Part shown: one piece after another, positions 45,688 through 55,090 of the stretch | Layout: each line of letters begins with the position of its first letter | Position numbering within the stretch: position 1 is the first letter of the stretch | Assembly (NCBI RefSeq): GCF_003626695.1 | Contig: NZ_RBAH01000002.1 | Location: 372,001 to 436,000, forward strand | From: Paenibacillus ginsengarvi | Lineage (GTDB): Bacteria > Bacillota > Bacilli > Paenibacillales > NBRC-103111 | DNA: 64,000 bases | Reading direction: 5' to 3' | The notes under the pieces: model-generated | Told to the model about the DNA's origin: nothing | The model's database searches: none | The model's input: the letters and a program-made list of their open reading frames with translations, nothing else | Program-made: the position numbers and the translations under genes

Positions 45688-48168
45688 ATGATTACCGAAG
45701 AGTTGCAACCCGTTAAAGGGGGTCAAGCCGAGGGAAGTCGGATGCATCGTTTTTTCCGTAAGCGTCCGGTACATGAAAAAATACAATGGGATCGTCGGAC
45801 GTCGATCATCTGGCATCCGTCCGAGGTCGAGACGCATTACGAACAGCCTAAAAATTCGTTTTGTCGGTTCCGCCGCGAATTCGAACTGCCTGAGGCGGCC
45901 GCCAAACGAAGCGAGCTTCGGATTTTTGCGGACTCCCGGTACATGCTGTACATCAACGGCCATTACGTGGGCAGGGGGCCGTGCCGGAGTGATCCGCGCT
46001 GGCAATATTACGACGTATGGGAGATCGGCACCAGGCTTATACCGGGTCGAAATACGATTGCCGTTCTCGCTCTCCACTTCGGTTACGGCACGGGACAATC
46101 CGTTCACCGGATTCCGGCGCTGTTGGTGGAATGTACTGTCGATCATGAGGACGGGAGCTGTATGCGGATCGCAAGCGACGCAAGCTGGAAATGCAGCCTG
46201 CATCCCGCCTATGAACGGAATGCACCACGTATTAACGGCTGTCAAGGACCGGTGGAAGTTTACGATGCTCGGCTCGAGGATGGGCAGTGGCAGCAGCCTG
46301 GATACGACGATGGGGATTGGATGCAGGCCAAAGCGCGGAACCGTCAATTGTCGCCGTTCTGGAACCTCGTCCCGCGGGACATTCCGCTTCTCGAAGAAGA
46401 TGAGGTTACAGCTTGCCGTATCGCGGGGGTTGGCGAGTTGGTCGAACGGCCGGATGCAGTGGTACGGCTGCATAAGCAGATCATTGAAGAGGAAGCCGGC
46501 CTGACCGTTTCTCCATTGGACCGTGTTGGGACGGCCGATTATACCGTACAGCGAACAGAGCATGGTAAGGCATCCGTTGTCACCTTTGATTTCGGCCGTA
46601 TGGAAGTTGGCTTCCTGCAGTTGGACGTGACCGGAACGGAAGGGGATATTCTCGATGTGGTCTATGCCGAAGAATTATGGGAAGGTAAAGCGCTGCTGAA
46701 TATGAACAACAACCGCTCCTTCGACCGGTTCGTTCTTGTAGGTGGACGCAACGAATTGGAGATTGTCTTCGGCTGGAAGGCGTTCCGTTACGTGCAGATT
46801 CGCGTACGGAATCATAAGGGGCCGCTCACGTTCCATCGTGTCGGCATCCGGACGAGGTATTACCCCGTATCCCGAACCTCGGGTTTTGCGTGTCCGGATC
46901 ACGAGCTGGAGCGCATATGGACGATATCGGCCCATACGCTGCGCTGCTGCATGCAGGACGGTTTTCTGGACTCGTCCAGCCGCGAACAACAGCAGTGGAT
47001 GGGGGACGGACGCGTACAGTCTATTTACAACTATTACTTTACTGGCGACAGCCGGCTGCACGCGAAGCTGCTCATGCAGGTCGGGCAATCTCAGGATGAG
47101 TCGGGGATGACGAAGTCGCGGTATCCGGACGGCCATCATAACTTTCCACCGATCCCGTCTTTTTGCCTGCAGTGGATATGTTCATTCAGCGACTACGAGT
47201 TCTATACGGCCGACAACAGCCCGATCGCAGAATGGTGGCCAAACATCGTCCTGGCGTTGCGCTGGTTTACTGCGTATATAAACGAGGAAGGCGTGCTTGA
47301 GGATGTTCCATACTGGTCGTTTATCGATTGGGGGGAACTGCCGGCAGGATCGGCCCCAGATGTAGCGAGGGGCGGTATAATCGGTGCGCTCAACCTGCAA
47401 TATTTGGAAGCTTTGCGTGTCGCGGTCCATTTCGCCTATCAAGAAAACGATGCGGAAGCTGCTGCCGTCTTCGGAGGGTTGGCTGATCGTGTGGAGGGCG
47501 GCATCAAACGGCTTTTATGGAATGAAGCTGCAGGGGGTTACGCCGATTGCATCGTGGACGGCAAAACAAGCGAAAAGGTCAGTGAGATAACGAACAGTCT
47601 CGCGCTGCTTCATCTGCACCGCCCGGGAGAGGAACGAGCGGACTGTATCGTCCGGAACGTATTTTTCCGGGAAGGCGGCTATCCGGTTCTTAAAGCCAGT
47701 CCTTACTTTATGCTGAGCGTATACCAGGCGCTTTCCATGCATGGGCAATCGGGTCTCGTCCTGCAGATGATTCGCGAAAGGTACGGCGCCATGGTGAAGG
47801 CAGGGGCTACGACGACATGGGAGAACTGGGAAGTATTTTACCGAACTGCACAAGGGGACGTGCGGTATCAAAGCGCGAGCCATGCTTGGGCAGCGATGCC
47901 GATCGTATTTATGGCGGAGCAGGTTCTTGGGGTAAGTCCGGCGGCCCCGGGCTTCAAGCGGGTGCATGTGGCTCCCCGGCTGTTCGGCATGGCGCATGCC
48001 AAGGGAACGGTCGCCACTCCTGCCGGGGAAATCCATATCGATGTGCGCAGGCAGGAAGAGCGGATCAGCTTGGAGCTAGTTGTACCCGAAGGCTGCGAAG
48101 CAATCGTCAGAGGACGGCTTTGTCCCGCAGGTAGTCATGCTCTCGAATGGACGGAGCAAGAAACATAG
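45688..48168 (+). CDS. alpha-L-rhamnosidase-like glycoside hydrolase (GH78)
   Basis: About 827 residues without a signal peptide, so it acts inside the cell. N-terminal beta-sandwich (SRYMLYINGHYVGRGPCRSD, ~85-105) and a central sandwich (KASVVTFDFGRMEVGFLQLD). An (alpha/alpha)6 barrel starts at about 405 with FLDSSSREQQQWMGDGR, holding the conserved REQ-W-GD catalytic-site pattern, then WSFIDWGE. It should remove terminal rhamnose from imported oligosaccharides. ATG 45676 abuts AAAGG; ATG 45688 has better spacing and is used here. Paired with the upstream binding protein; the AraC gene at 48360 converges on it. Confidence 0.88.
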   Translation: MITEELQPVKGGQAEGSRMHRFFRKRPVHEKIQWDRRTSIIWHPSEVETHYEQPKNSFCRFRREFELPEAAAKRSELRIFADSRYMLYINGHYVGRGPCRSDPRWQYYDVWEIGTRLIPGRNTIAVLALHFGYGTGQSVHRIPALLVECTVDHEDGSCMRIASDASWKCSLHPAYERNAPRINGCQGPVEVYDARLEDGQWQQPGYDDGDWMQAKARNRQLSPFWNLVPRDIPLLEEDEVTACRIAGVGELVERPDAVVRLHKQIIEEEAGLTVSPLDRVGTADYTVQRTEHGKASVVTFDFGRMEVGFLQLDVTGTEGDILDVVYAEELWEGKALLNMNNNRSFDRFVLVGGRNELEIVFGWKAFRYVQIRVRNHKGPLTFHRVGIRTRYYPVSRTSGFACPDHELERIWTISAHTLRCCMQDGFLDSSSREQQQWMGDGRVQSIYNYYFTGDSRLHAKLLMQVGQSQDESGMTKSRYPDGHHNFPPIPSFCLQWICSFSDYEFYTADNSPIAEWWPNIVLALRWFTAYINEEGVLEDVPYWSFIDWGELPAGSAPDVARGGIIGALNLQYLEALRVAVHFAYQENDAEAAAVFGGLADRVEGGIKRLLWNEAAGGYADCIVDGKTSEKVSEITNSLALLHLHRPGEERADCIVRNVFFREGGYPVLKASPYFMLSVYQALSMHGQSGLVLQMIRERYGAMVKAGATTTWENWEVFYRTAQGDVRYQSASHAWAAMPIVFMAEQVLGVSPAAPGFKRVHVAPRLFGMAHAKGTVATPAGEIHIDVRRQEERISLELVVPEGCEAIVRGRLCPAGSHALEWTEQET

Positions 48169-48359
48169 GGTTAATACGTAACTGCGTTTCTTACACAAAA
48201 AAGTTCATCGGACTTAAACCTAAAAACGTGGTGAACAACGAAGGCAAAGGGAGGGGGCAGCTTCAGCGTTTGCTTTTGTTCCCGAATTTTAATCCGGTAG
48301 CAGCAGCGTTGGTGCCCCTTCTGCTTCCTGCAGCGGCGGAGTAGTTCTCCTTTCCAGAA

Positions 48360-49184
48360 TCAAATCTGATGCAATTTCCTGTATTTTCCCGGAGTTATAC
48401 CCATTTCTTTGGTGAACACCCGATTCAGATAATACCCGTTCTGGTAGCCGCAGCATTCTGAAATCTGATTCAAATTCATCTGTGTTTCCAGCAGCAGGGT
48501 ACAGGCTTTCTCCACCCTTAATGACGTCATGTATTTATGGGGCGTGGTATGGTAGACCTTTTTGAATCGAATTGTAAATTGGGTATGCGTCAATCCAAGC
48601 GCCGTGGCAAGCTGTTTGATTTGCAGTTCTTCGAAAGCTTGCCGTTTCATTTCTTGCGCTGCCCAGGTCATCTCGGGATCATCCGCTGTATGCGGCATTC
48701 CATGCGCCAATGTCTGATTATCATGGTCCCATTCCTCACAGATCAAGTACCAGATATCCAAAATATGGTGACTTATTTTTCGGCGTCCGGATGATGTCGC
48801 TCTTAACTTGGGAAATTTCAAACGGTCAAAATTGAATCGCAGACGTTCCAAATCGACGATGCTGACTTTCCGTCCTGGAAACAATGGATCTTCGTGCTGT
48901 TCCGGCTGTGTTGCCCGATCAGGACGACGTAATTCGATTTTTATATTATGAAAGGATAGAGGGGAAATCACGACTCGTTTAAAAGGGGTTTTAGGAGGAC
49001 AAATCACAATGTCGCCCAAAGAAGCTGTTCCCTGCTCTTCCCCGATTTCATAGTAAAACGACCCGTTCTCTACAGCAAACATTGTCCAGTTCTCATCGAT
49101 ATCTTCATACAGCAAAAATTTTTCCTTCCGTTCCCAATACATATAATACATATCGTGCGGGACATAAGTGGATAGTCTCGACAA
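48360..49184 (-). CDS. AraC family transcriptional regulator
   Basis: A 274-residue one-component regulator. N-terminal cupin part (FAVENGSFYYEIGEEQGTAS, SLGDIVICPPKTPFKRV) and C-terminal HTH pair (~170-274; EELQIKQLATALGLTHTQFT, LNQISECCGYQNGYYLNRVF). Start TTG follows GAGGGAA; an internal ATG is possible. Converges with the GH78 gene and may control that operon in trans. A remnant region lies upstream. Inducer unknown. Confidence 0.9.
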   Translation of the reverse strand: MSRLSTYVPHDMYYMYWERKEKFLLYEDIDENWTMFAVENGSFYYEIGEEQGTASLGDIVICPPKTPFKRVVISPLSFHNIKIELRRPDRATQPEQHEDPLFPGRKVSIVDLERLRFNFDRLKFPKLRATSSGRRKISHHILDIWYLICEEWDHDNQTLAHGMPHTADDPEMTWAAQEMKRQAFEELQIKQLATALGLTHTQFTIRFKKVYHTTPHKYMTSLRVEKACTLLLETQMNLNQISECCGYQNGYYLNRVFTKEMGITPGKYRKLHQI

Positions 49185-49551
49185 GGGCGTTCCCTCGCTT
49201 TTTTGTAATCGTTAAAGAAAGTTTAAGTTCAGTAAAGCGTTAAAGCGAAACGAAATACGACTTTCTTTGCCAAGAATAAACTTCCGCTAAACCACGGTCG
49301 CTCATCTTTGGAATACGTCGATAGACGTTTTTCTTATAACATAAGAATGTATAAGTTTTGAGCGAAGCTCAAGATTCTGATGTTGCAAGAAAAGCTACCC
49401 CTTACGCCGGGGCATTCGTCGTGGAAAAGGCTTCGTTTAGAAGCTTTTCTTATATTATGTATATGCGATCAGAAAAGATCTTCATTTTTCCTTAATCATA
49501 TCATCGATCTACGATGATAAAAAGTATATTGCTGCAGAAAGGGTGCCGAAA
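49185..49551. other. gene-free stretch with nested hairpin
   Basis: 367 bp without a gene. AAGAAAAGCT (49387-49396) and AGCTTTTCTT (49442-49451) can pair around an inner CCCC...GGGG hairpin, a possible attenuator or terminator of a lost gene. Includes the upstream region of the AraC gene. Confidence 0.4.
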
Positions 49552-49792
49552 ATGAGAGCACGTTGTATTCATATAGCTGTGTTGCTGTTTCTCCTAGTGA
49601 CCGGGAGCGGATATGAAGCAGTAGCTGGAGAGGGCCTTCTCTCCGGGGACTTATGACATCTCTCCTCCCGAAGATGTCTGGACCTTCAAAGAGGAGGCCG
49701 ATTTGTCGGCGTGGCCTGCCTCCGGTGCCGTGTCCGACGTCGTCAGTGGAGGGGTGAGGCAGCTTACGGCAGGCCAGCAACCAAGGATTTGA
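49552..49792 (+). pseudogene. start of a lost secreted protein, frameshifted
   Basis: ATG 49552 opens a signal peptide (RCIHIAVLLFLLVTGSGYEA) that stops early; a shifted frame continues plausibly as FSPGTYDISPPEDVWTFKEE and ADLSAWPASGAVSDVVSGG, then stops at 49792. The second part resembles the beginning of a beta-sandwich carbohydrate-binding module. Decayed remnant of an extracellular enzyme. Confidence 0.65.
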
Positions 49793-49909
49793 ATAACAGG
49801 CAGTTGCTATCTTGCAAAGCTTGGTCAGCGGGAAGGATGTACGTGGTGGGCCGACAGTTATCGATATTTTATCGATGTAGAATAACTATGATTTCAGCTT
49901 TATAACAAA

Positions 49910-49950
49910 AGGAGCATAAGACTAGGGAGCTTCCAAGTCTTATGCTCCTT
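49910..49950 (+). terminator. intrinsic terminator
   Basis: AGGAGCATAAGACT and AGTCTTATGCTCCT pair perfectly over 14 bp, preceded by AAAA and followed by TTTCATTT. Bidirectional structure left behind after the remnant. Confidence 0.9.
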
Positions 49951-50005
49951 TCATTTACAATGCAAATTACCGTTTGCTTCCATGTTATCGTTGAGGAGGA
50001 AAAAT

Positions 50006-50182
50006 ATGAAAGTCTGTTTGCTACTAGTCGATGACGAGCCGCTGATTCGTAAAAATTTGATGTCCTCCGTCGATTGGCAGAAGCACGATCCAGCTTTGGA
50101 GACGACAGGCGTGTATTTGGACAAATGGGTCATGAAAAAAGCAGGCAAGCTCCGTGTCGCCTTAAGTGTCGCCTTACCATAA
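50006..50182 (+). pseudogene. truncated YesN-type receiver domain
   Basis: ATG 50006 with GAGGAGGA upstream encodes MKVCLLLVDDEPLIRKNLMS and SVDWQKHDPA, matching the start of YesN-type receivers, but at about residue 36 the sequence changes to VYLDKWVMKKAGKLRVA and stops. The phosphorylation Asp, the rest of the receiver and the HTH are missing. Probable deletion remnant of a YesN gene. Confidence 0.75.
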
Positions 50183-50423
50183 TTTAAAACAAAAATGGAA
50201 CTAAAAATGAAACATCATTGGATGTATACTGTAAGTGTTGTAAACGCTTCCTATAAGGTTTTTTAATTTCATTCTTTCCGGTATGCCACAAAAAAGAACC
50301 GAAAGAGGTGATCCCAGTCCGAACATCGCGCCGTTGACGCGGTTGTCCATGCATACGGTATATGTTGCAAAGCATGTTGCAAAAATGTTCAATTAATCGA
50401 AACTAGAGGAGAATGCGCTGAAG

Positions 50424-53400
50424 ATGGAATCCATAGTGAAAATGTTGCGAATGTCAATTTTGTTCGTGTTCGTTACCGTCATTTTCACGGCGGCACCGGC
50501 GGTTTTATTTGCAGACGACGCCACCAAGTACCTCGTTCAAGATGGTGTGGCACGCAGTGTCATCGTCCGCCAAGTGCCTGGTACGAATGTTTCCGAGGCG
50601 GTTGCGGAATTGCAGAACGACGTCCGCCGTGCAACAGGAGCGACCTTGCCAATTGTTGATGTGGATGATTTGGCCGGCTTACCTGCGGACACAATGCACA
50701 TTGTGATCGGCCCCGGTCCGTACGCCCAATCGTTGGGTTTTACGCCGGGCGCGCTTGACGAAGAGGAGTATCGGGTCGTTACTACCGGCAATAACCTGGT
50801 CTTTATGGGGAGCTTTTCCGACGCCGACCTATGGGCTGTCACTTACTTTCTCGATCATGTCATGGGCGTACGCTGGCTGTGGCCGGGGGAAACAGGTACT
50901 TACGTTCCGAAGACCGACACCATTGCCGTACCTGAGCTGGATGTGACAACCCGCCCTCCGCTGGAGTGGCGAAAACTGCGCATTCCCACCGGCGCGCCGG
51001 AAGAGGGAGCCTATTGGCTTCGTTTGCATCAGATGGGCAGCCGCACTACATACGAATTCGGTCATTCTTTTACGAAATGGTGGAACAAATATGGAGCCGC
51101 ACATCCGGAATATTTTGCGGTACCGCCGGCGGGGCAGCAGCAAGTATCTCCCGGAAATATCAAGCTGGATATCGGCAATCCGGCCGTCGACGATGTGATC
51201 ATTCAGGAATGGCAGGCAGCGGGTGCCCCGGCAAGCTGGAACGTGTCGCCCAATGACAGCACCGGCTTCTGCGTAAGTGCGGCGTGTTTGGCGATGGATA
51301 CGCCAAGCGGACAGTCGGTTATAGATATTTGGCGAGGGAATGCAAATTTGACCGCGCGTTATGTCCGCTTCTGGAACCGGCTGCTGGATAAGATGCGCCT
51401 CATCCGTCCTGATGTGGAACTGACCGCTTACGCCTACAGCGCCTACAAAGAACCGCCTCCGCCGGGCGTGGAGCTGAACGACGGCATGGTGCTCGGGGTT
51501 GTCAATTCGTTCTCGAACTATGATGCCTGGGATGGGTGGTCCGATGCGGGAGCGTCGCTGTTCCTGCGTCCGAATTGGTGGTACTCCGGCTTTGTAGCTC
51601 CCTATATGCCGCTCCATGGGCAGGGTAACTATTTCAAGTACGCCCAGGCAAACGGGATAAAAGGTTTCGATTTTGATTCGTTGTTTGGCAACTGGGGGAC
51701 CCAAGGGCCGTCGTATTACGTAATCGGGAGACTTACGGCTCGTCCGGATCTTTCTGTAGACGATATAATCGGCGAGTACGCTTCGGCCTTCGGGAATGCC
51801 GCGCCAGCGATTGAGAATTATCTGGATTACTGGGAGCAATTTGCCGAGGAAGCGATATATCCGGACGCAAATAGCGACCGCAATGGTCCCGGATGGTACG
51901 CGTCATTGTCCAGAGAGAAAGGATTTTCCTACAGTTCGTACTTGGGAAGCTATTATATTTTGCCTTATTTGTACACAGACACGGTACTTGGGAATGCGCG
52001 AGCCTTTCTGGATCAGGCGGAACAGCTGGCGACAGGCGACGACGAGGCATTGGCAAGGATCGCTTTTTTGCGCGATGGGCTGCAGCATCTGGAGCTGTTA
52101 AGAGAAGTCGTCCGGTACGGGTATGAAAAGACACGTCCAGCCGATGCGACATGGGAACAGTTCGATCTGCTGCGCCAACAGCTGGAGACATTCCGGCAAA
52201 ATATTTCTGATCGGCATGTTGTTTGGGGGGGAGTGCTGGATGCGTTCGAGGAGAACCGAAATTTGCCCACCGTCGATAGCCGGACGCAAGGATGGACGGA
52301 TCGGCCGAAGCTGACGAATGTGACCCCCGGCCCGCTGGCGGCAGGAGAGCCGGTAACGGCGACCAGTTCGGTGTACGGCACGTTGTATCTGGTGCCGAGC
52401 GCTACGGCGGCGACCCGGGCGGCCATAGAATCAGTTGGAGCATCAGTGTACGGACGGATGGCGGCTGTATCTGCGAACATTCCCGCGACGCTCGATACAA
52501 CCGGTTTGGCCACAAATTTGTACTACATGTATGTCATTACTCCACTCGGCAGCATCGCGCCACCGTCCGACGGCATAGCCGTACTGGACTCGCACATGGT
52601 GCTGGTCGATAACCGAGATGCGATTGTCCGCAGCTCAGGAGGATGGACCTTTGAGTCGGATGCCGGCTTTATCGGGAACACCAAGCAGACGAGCCAGGTT
52701 CAAGGGTCTTATGTGGACATTCCGTTTCGCGGGAAAATGGCGAAAGTCATCAGTCTCAAAAGCCCCACGCAAGGAAATGCGGCGGTTTATGTAGATGGGC
52801 AGCATCGCGGAACAATCAGCTTCTACAGTTCGACAAGGGCATTTCAGCAAGAGATTTTTTCCACCGGATTGCTGCCGGAAGGGGTGCATGTCATACGCAT
52901 TGAAGTATTGGGACAGGCGACTCCGCCCGGGACTGGCAAATATGTTTCGTTTGATGCGCTGCAAGTTTTGTCACCCGCTCCCCTTATCACTGGGGTTACG
53001 GATGGCGGGTTGTATGCCGATCCCGTTACCGTCACGTTTGGCAGCCCCATACCGGGACTGACCTATACCGCAACATGGAACGGGACACCGTTTGCGAGCG
53101 GCGGGACCATCAGCGCCGAAGGTCAACACTCTTTGACCGTACGGGATATGGCAGGAAATGTAACGACAGTTGCGTTTCGCATCGACCGGACAGCTCCGCT
53201 GCTGGAGCTCGGCACCAACGCAGCGCCGCTCAACTGGAGCGATGCGAGTTTGTATCTTCATGCATCCGCCCAAGATAGTCCAGGTTCGGGAGTCGTGTCC
53301 ATTACGGTCAACAATGCCGTATATGGCAGTCAGCCGATCGTGTTGAACACTGCCTTAGGACAGCATGTGTATGAAGTAAAGGCGAGGGACGCCGCAGGCC

Positions 53401-53729
53401 ATTCATCGGTACAGACGCTTGCGTATGCGATCTATCAGTACGAGGACTTGACCAAAGAGCTGGTAGGCGACATAGCCCCTGCGGCGAACAGTACGATTCC
53501 GCTGAAGTTCAGAATCATCGGCGGGAACGGGACCGTCACCAATGCGGCTGCAACGGTTGTTCTAGAAGGAGCGTCATCGGAGGTGGGGGAGTTTACATGG
53601 CGAGGCAACCATTATCAGTACAACCTGAATACCCAAGGTTTTGCTCCCGGCGATTATAGCCTCCAACTCCGTATCAGCTTGAACGGTGTGCAGTTTCCTA
53701 TACGTTCCATCCCGCTTCAGCTCCGCTGA
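50424..53729 (+). CDS. secreted DUF4838 protein with C-terminal Ig-like modules
   Basis: A 1101-residue exported protein. Signal peptide ~1-31 (ILFVFVTVIFTAAPAVLFA). GH20-like N domain with contiguous SVIVRQVPGTNVSEA and NDVRRATGATLPIV (~45-80). DUF4838 ~120-480 (VTYFLDHVMGVRWLWPGETG, SWNVSPNDSTGFC). Then a linker module (~630-730), a CBM-like domain (~730-850; AAVYVDGQHRGTISFYSS) and Ig-like domains to the end (LTVRDMAGNVTTVAFRIDRT, YEVKARDAAGHSSVQTLAYA). Likely an extracellular polysaccharide-acting enzyme. It shares N-domain and DUF4838 with the protein at 40378 but lacks its inserted CBM. Follows the regulator remnant. Confidence 0.88.
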   Translation: MESIVKMLRMSILFVFVTVIFTAAPAVLFADDATKYLVQDGVARSVIVRQVPGTNVSEAVAELQNDVRRATGATLPIVDVDDLAGLPADTMHIVIGPGPYAQSLGFTPGALDEEEYRVVTTGNNLVFMGSFSDADLWAVTYFLDHVMGVRWLWPGETGTYVPKTDTIAVPELDVTTRPPLEWRKLRIPTGAPEEGAYWLRLHQMGSRTTYEFGHSFTKWWNKYGAAHPEYFAVPPAGQQQVSPGNIKLDIGNPAVDDVIIQEWQAAGAPASWNVSPNDSTGFCVSAACLAMDTPSGQSVIDIWRGNANLTARYVRFWNRLLDKMRLIRPDVELTAYAYSAYKEPPPPGVELNDGMVLGVVNSFSNYDAWDGWSDAGASLFLRPNWWYSGFVAPYMPLHGQGNYFKYAQANGIKGFDFDSLFGNWGTQGPSYYVIGRLTARPDLSVDDIIGEYASAFGNAAPAIENYLDYWEQFAEEAIYPDANSDRNGPGWYASLSREKGFSYSSYLGSYYILPYLYTDTVLGNARAFLDQAEQLATGDDEALARIAFLRDGLQHLELLREVVRYGYEKTRPADATWEQFDLLRQQLETFRQNISDRHVVWGGVLDAFEENRNLPTVDSRTQGWTDRPKLTNVTPGPLAAGEPVTATSSVYGTLYLVPSATAATRAAIESVGASVYGRMAAVSANIPATLDTTGLATNLYYMYVITPLGSIAPPSDGIAVLDSHMVLVDNRDAIVRSSGGWTFESDAGFIGNTKQTSQVQGSYVDIPFRGKMAKVISLKSPTQGNAAVYVDGQHRGTISFYSSTRAFQQEIFSTGLLPEGVHVIRIEVLGQATPPGTGKYVSFDALQVLSPAPLITGVTDGGLYADPVTVTFGSPIPGLTYTATWNGTPFASGGTISAEGQHSLTVRDMAGNVTTVAFRIDRTAPLLELGTNAAPLNWSDASLYLHASAQDSPGSGVVSITVNNAVYGSQPIVLNTALGQHVYEVKARDAAGHSSVQTLAYAIYQYEDLTKELVGDIAPAANSTIPLKFRIIGGNGTVTNAAATVVLEGASSEVGEFTWRGNHYQYNLNTQGFAPGDYSLQLRISLNGVQFPIRSIPLQLR

Positions 53730-53811
53730 AACGCGATGCTGAACAAATAGAGGTGAATGTTTCCTTCCTGATGAAGCAATGAAGCAATGAGTTGAAAGAG
53801 GCCATGAAAAA

Positions 53812-53856
53812 GGGCTATTCCATAAACCGACTTTGACGATCACAATGGAATAGCCC
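53812..53856. terminator. bidirectional terminator
   Basis: GGGCTATTCCAT and ATGGAATAGCCC pair perfectly over 12 bp, preceded by AAAAA; serves the DUF4838 gene and the leftward SLH remnant. Confidence 0.85.
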
Positions 53857-53877
53857 TAATAACTATTCGTACTATTT

Positions 53878-54330
53878 TCAGTTAATCAATTGCGACTTTT
53901 GCAGCAGCCGCTCTACAAGTACCGTAATCTCCGCACGGGTTACCGTATCTTTCGGCGCCAGCTTGCTGCCGTTGCGGCCTGTTACGAGTCCGACTTTCAA
54001 GACGTCCTCGATGCTTGCCGTCGACCAATCCGCAATCGCTGCACGGTCCGTGAAGTCACTGATCGAAGGCGTCCACGCTTGCGGAGCTTTTGCTTGCTTG
54101 CTCTGCAGCTGCGTAATCTTCATCGCCTTGGCGATGATGACCATCGCCTGCTCGCGCGTAATACTCTCCTGCGGACGGAACGTGCCGTCTTCAAAGCCGC
54201 TGATCAGACCGATCGTGTTCTACATAGGCGTTGAACTTGTTGATTTCAAATGTTTTGCCGTTGTACATCCCGCGTACCGTAAATTCCAGCGGGGCTTGGC
54301 GATTTCAATCTGGATTTTGATGTTGAAGCG
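53878..54330 (-). pseudogene. C-terminal remnant of an S-layer homology protein
   Basis: Read leftward. A fragment like Paenibacillus SLH proteins (PLEFTVRGMYNGKTFEINKF then NAYVE) comes first. It passes by frameshift and stop directly into an SLH repeat (TIGLISGFEDGTFRPQESIT, REQAMVIIAKAMKI) and a final SLH repeat (DVLKVGLVTGRNGSKLAPKD, TVTRAEITVLVERLLQ). The usual first SLH repeat and intervening region are missing, so an internal deletion plus frameshifts are likely. The intact tail would have anchored a surface enzyme to the wall. Confidence 0.75.
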
Positions 54331-54448
54331 GGCCGGTACTGGCATAAGAGGGATGAATTGCTTTTTTAATACAAAGTGTGTTCGCCAATCAAATTAACTG
54401 TATAATAAACTATGAAACTAACTATTAGGTAGAGAGGCGGTAAATCAT

Positions 54449-54877
54449 ATGGAGACAGGCAATCCTACGAAAGTAACGGTAGAAGCAACCGTTCGTAAAC
54501 CGGTTGAAAAAGTATGGGAGTATTGGACAGAGCCGCAGCATATAACCAAGTGGAGCTTTGCTTCAGATGACTGGCACGCGCCATTTGCCGAAAATGATCT
54601 AAGGGTTGGCGGCAAATTCGTTTCCAGAATGGAAGCGAAAGACGGCAGTTTTGGATTTGATTTCGGCGGGGTTTACGATGAAGTAAGAACCAATGAGTTG
54701 ATTTCTTATACGCTCGGAGATGGGAGAACAGTTAGTATTACGTTTACTTCCCTTGGAAACGAAACAAAGGTAAGCGAAACGTTTGACGCGGAAAACAGCA
54801 ATCCGGTTGAGATGCAAAAAGCCGGATGGCAGGCGATTATGGACAATTTTAAAAAATATGCCGAACGATCCAATTGA
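54449..54877 (+). CDS. SRPBCC family (AHSA1-like) protein
   Basis: A 142-residue protein with START-like fold motifs: EATVRKPVEKVWEYWTEPQH at the start, KWSFASDDWHAPFAENDLR, GGKFVSRMEAKDGSFGFDFG and MQKAGWQAIMDNFKKYAE at the end. The group binds hydrophobic ligands in a cytoplasmic cavity; specific roles are mostly unknown. ATG follows GAGAGGCGG. Single gene, closed by a terminator. Confidence 0.92.
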   Translation: METGNPTKVTVEATVRKPVEKVWEYWTEPQHITKWSFASDDWHAPFAENDLRVGGKFVSRMEAKDGSFGFDFGGVYDEVRTNELISYTLGDGRTVSITFTSLGNETKVSETFDAENSNPVEMQKAGWQAIMDNFKKYAERSN

Positions 54878-54916
54878 ACGATAACTGGAAACCAGATTTA
54901 ATCAAGATGAACAGTG

Positions 54917-54956
54917 AAAAAACCTCCTTCCCCATCACTCGGAGCGGAGGTTTTTT
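54917..54956. terminator. bidirectional terminator
   Basis: AAAAAACCTCC and GGAGGTTTTTT form a stem with its own A- and T-tracts, between the SRPBCC gene and the convergent binding-protein gene. Confidence 0.9.
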
Positions 54957-55090
54957 CATTATTTAAGTAAATTATGCGCATTAGCATTAAGGTTTAAACA
55001 GAAAAATAAAGCTAAACAAAAAGCAATTTTCTTCGAATGGTGTAGTATAAGTGAAGCTAAAAGTAACTACACAGATAGGAAGGATACAGG

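Noticed and set aside
48169..48359. Possible small gene between GH78 and the AraC gene
   Set aside because: Only a short frame (48147-48344) overlapping the GH78 end with no ribosome site; nothing supported.
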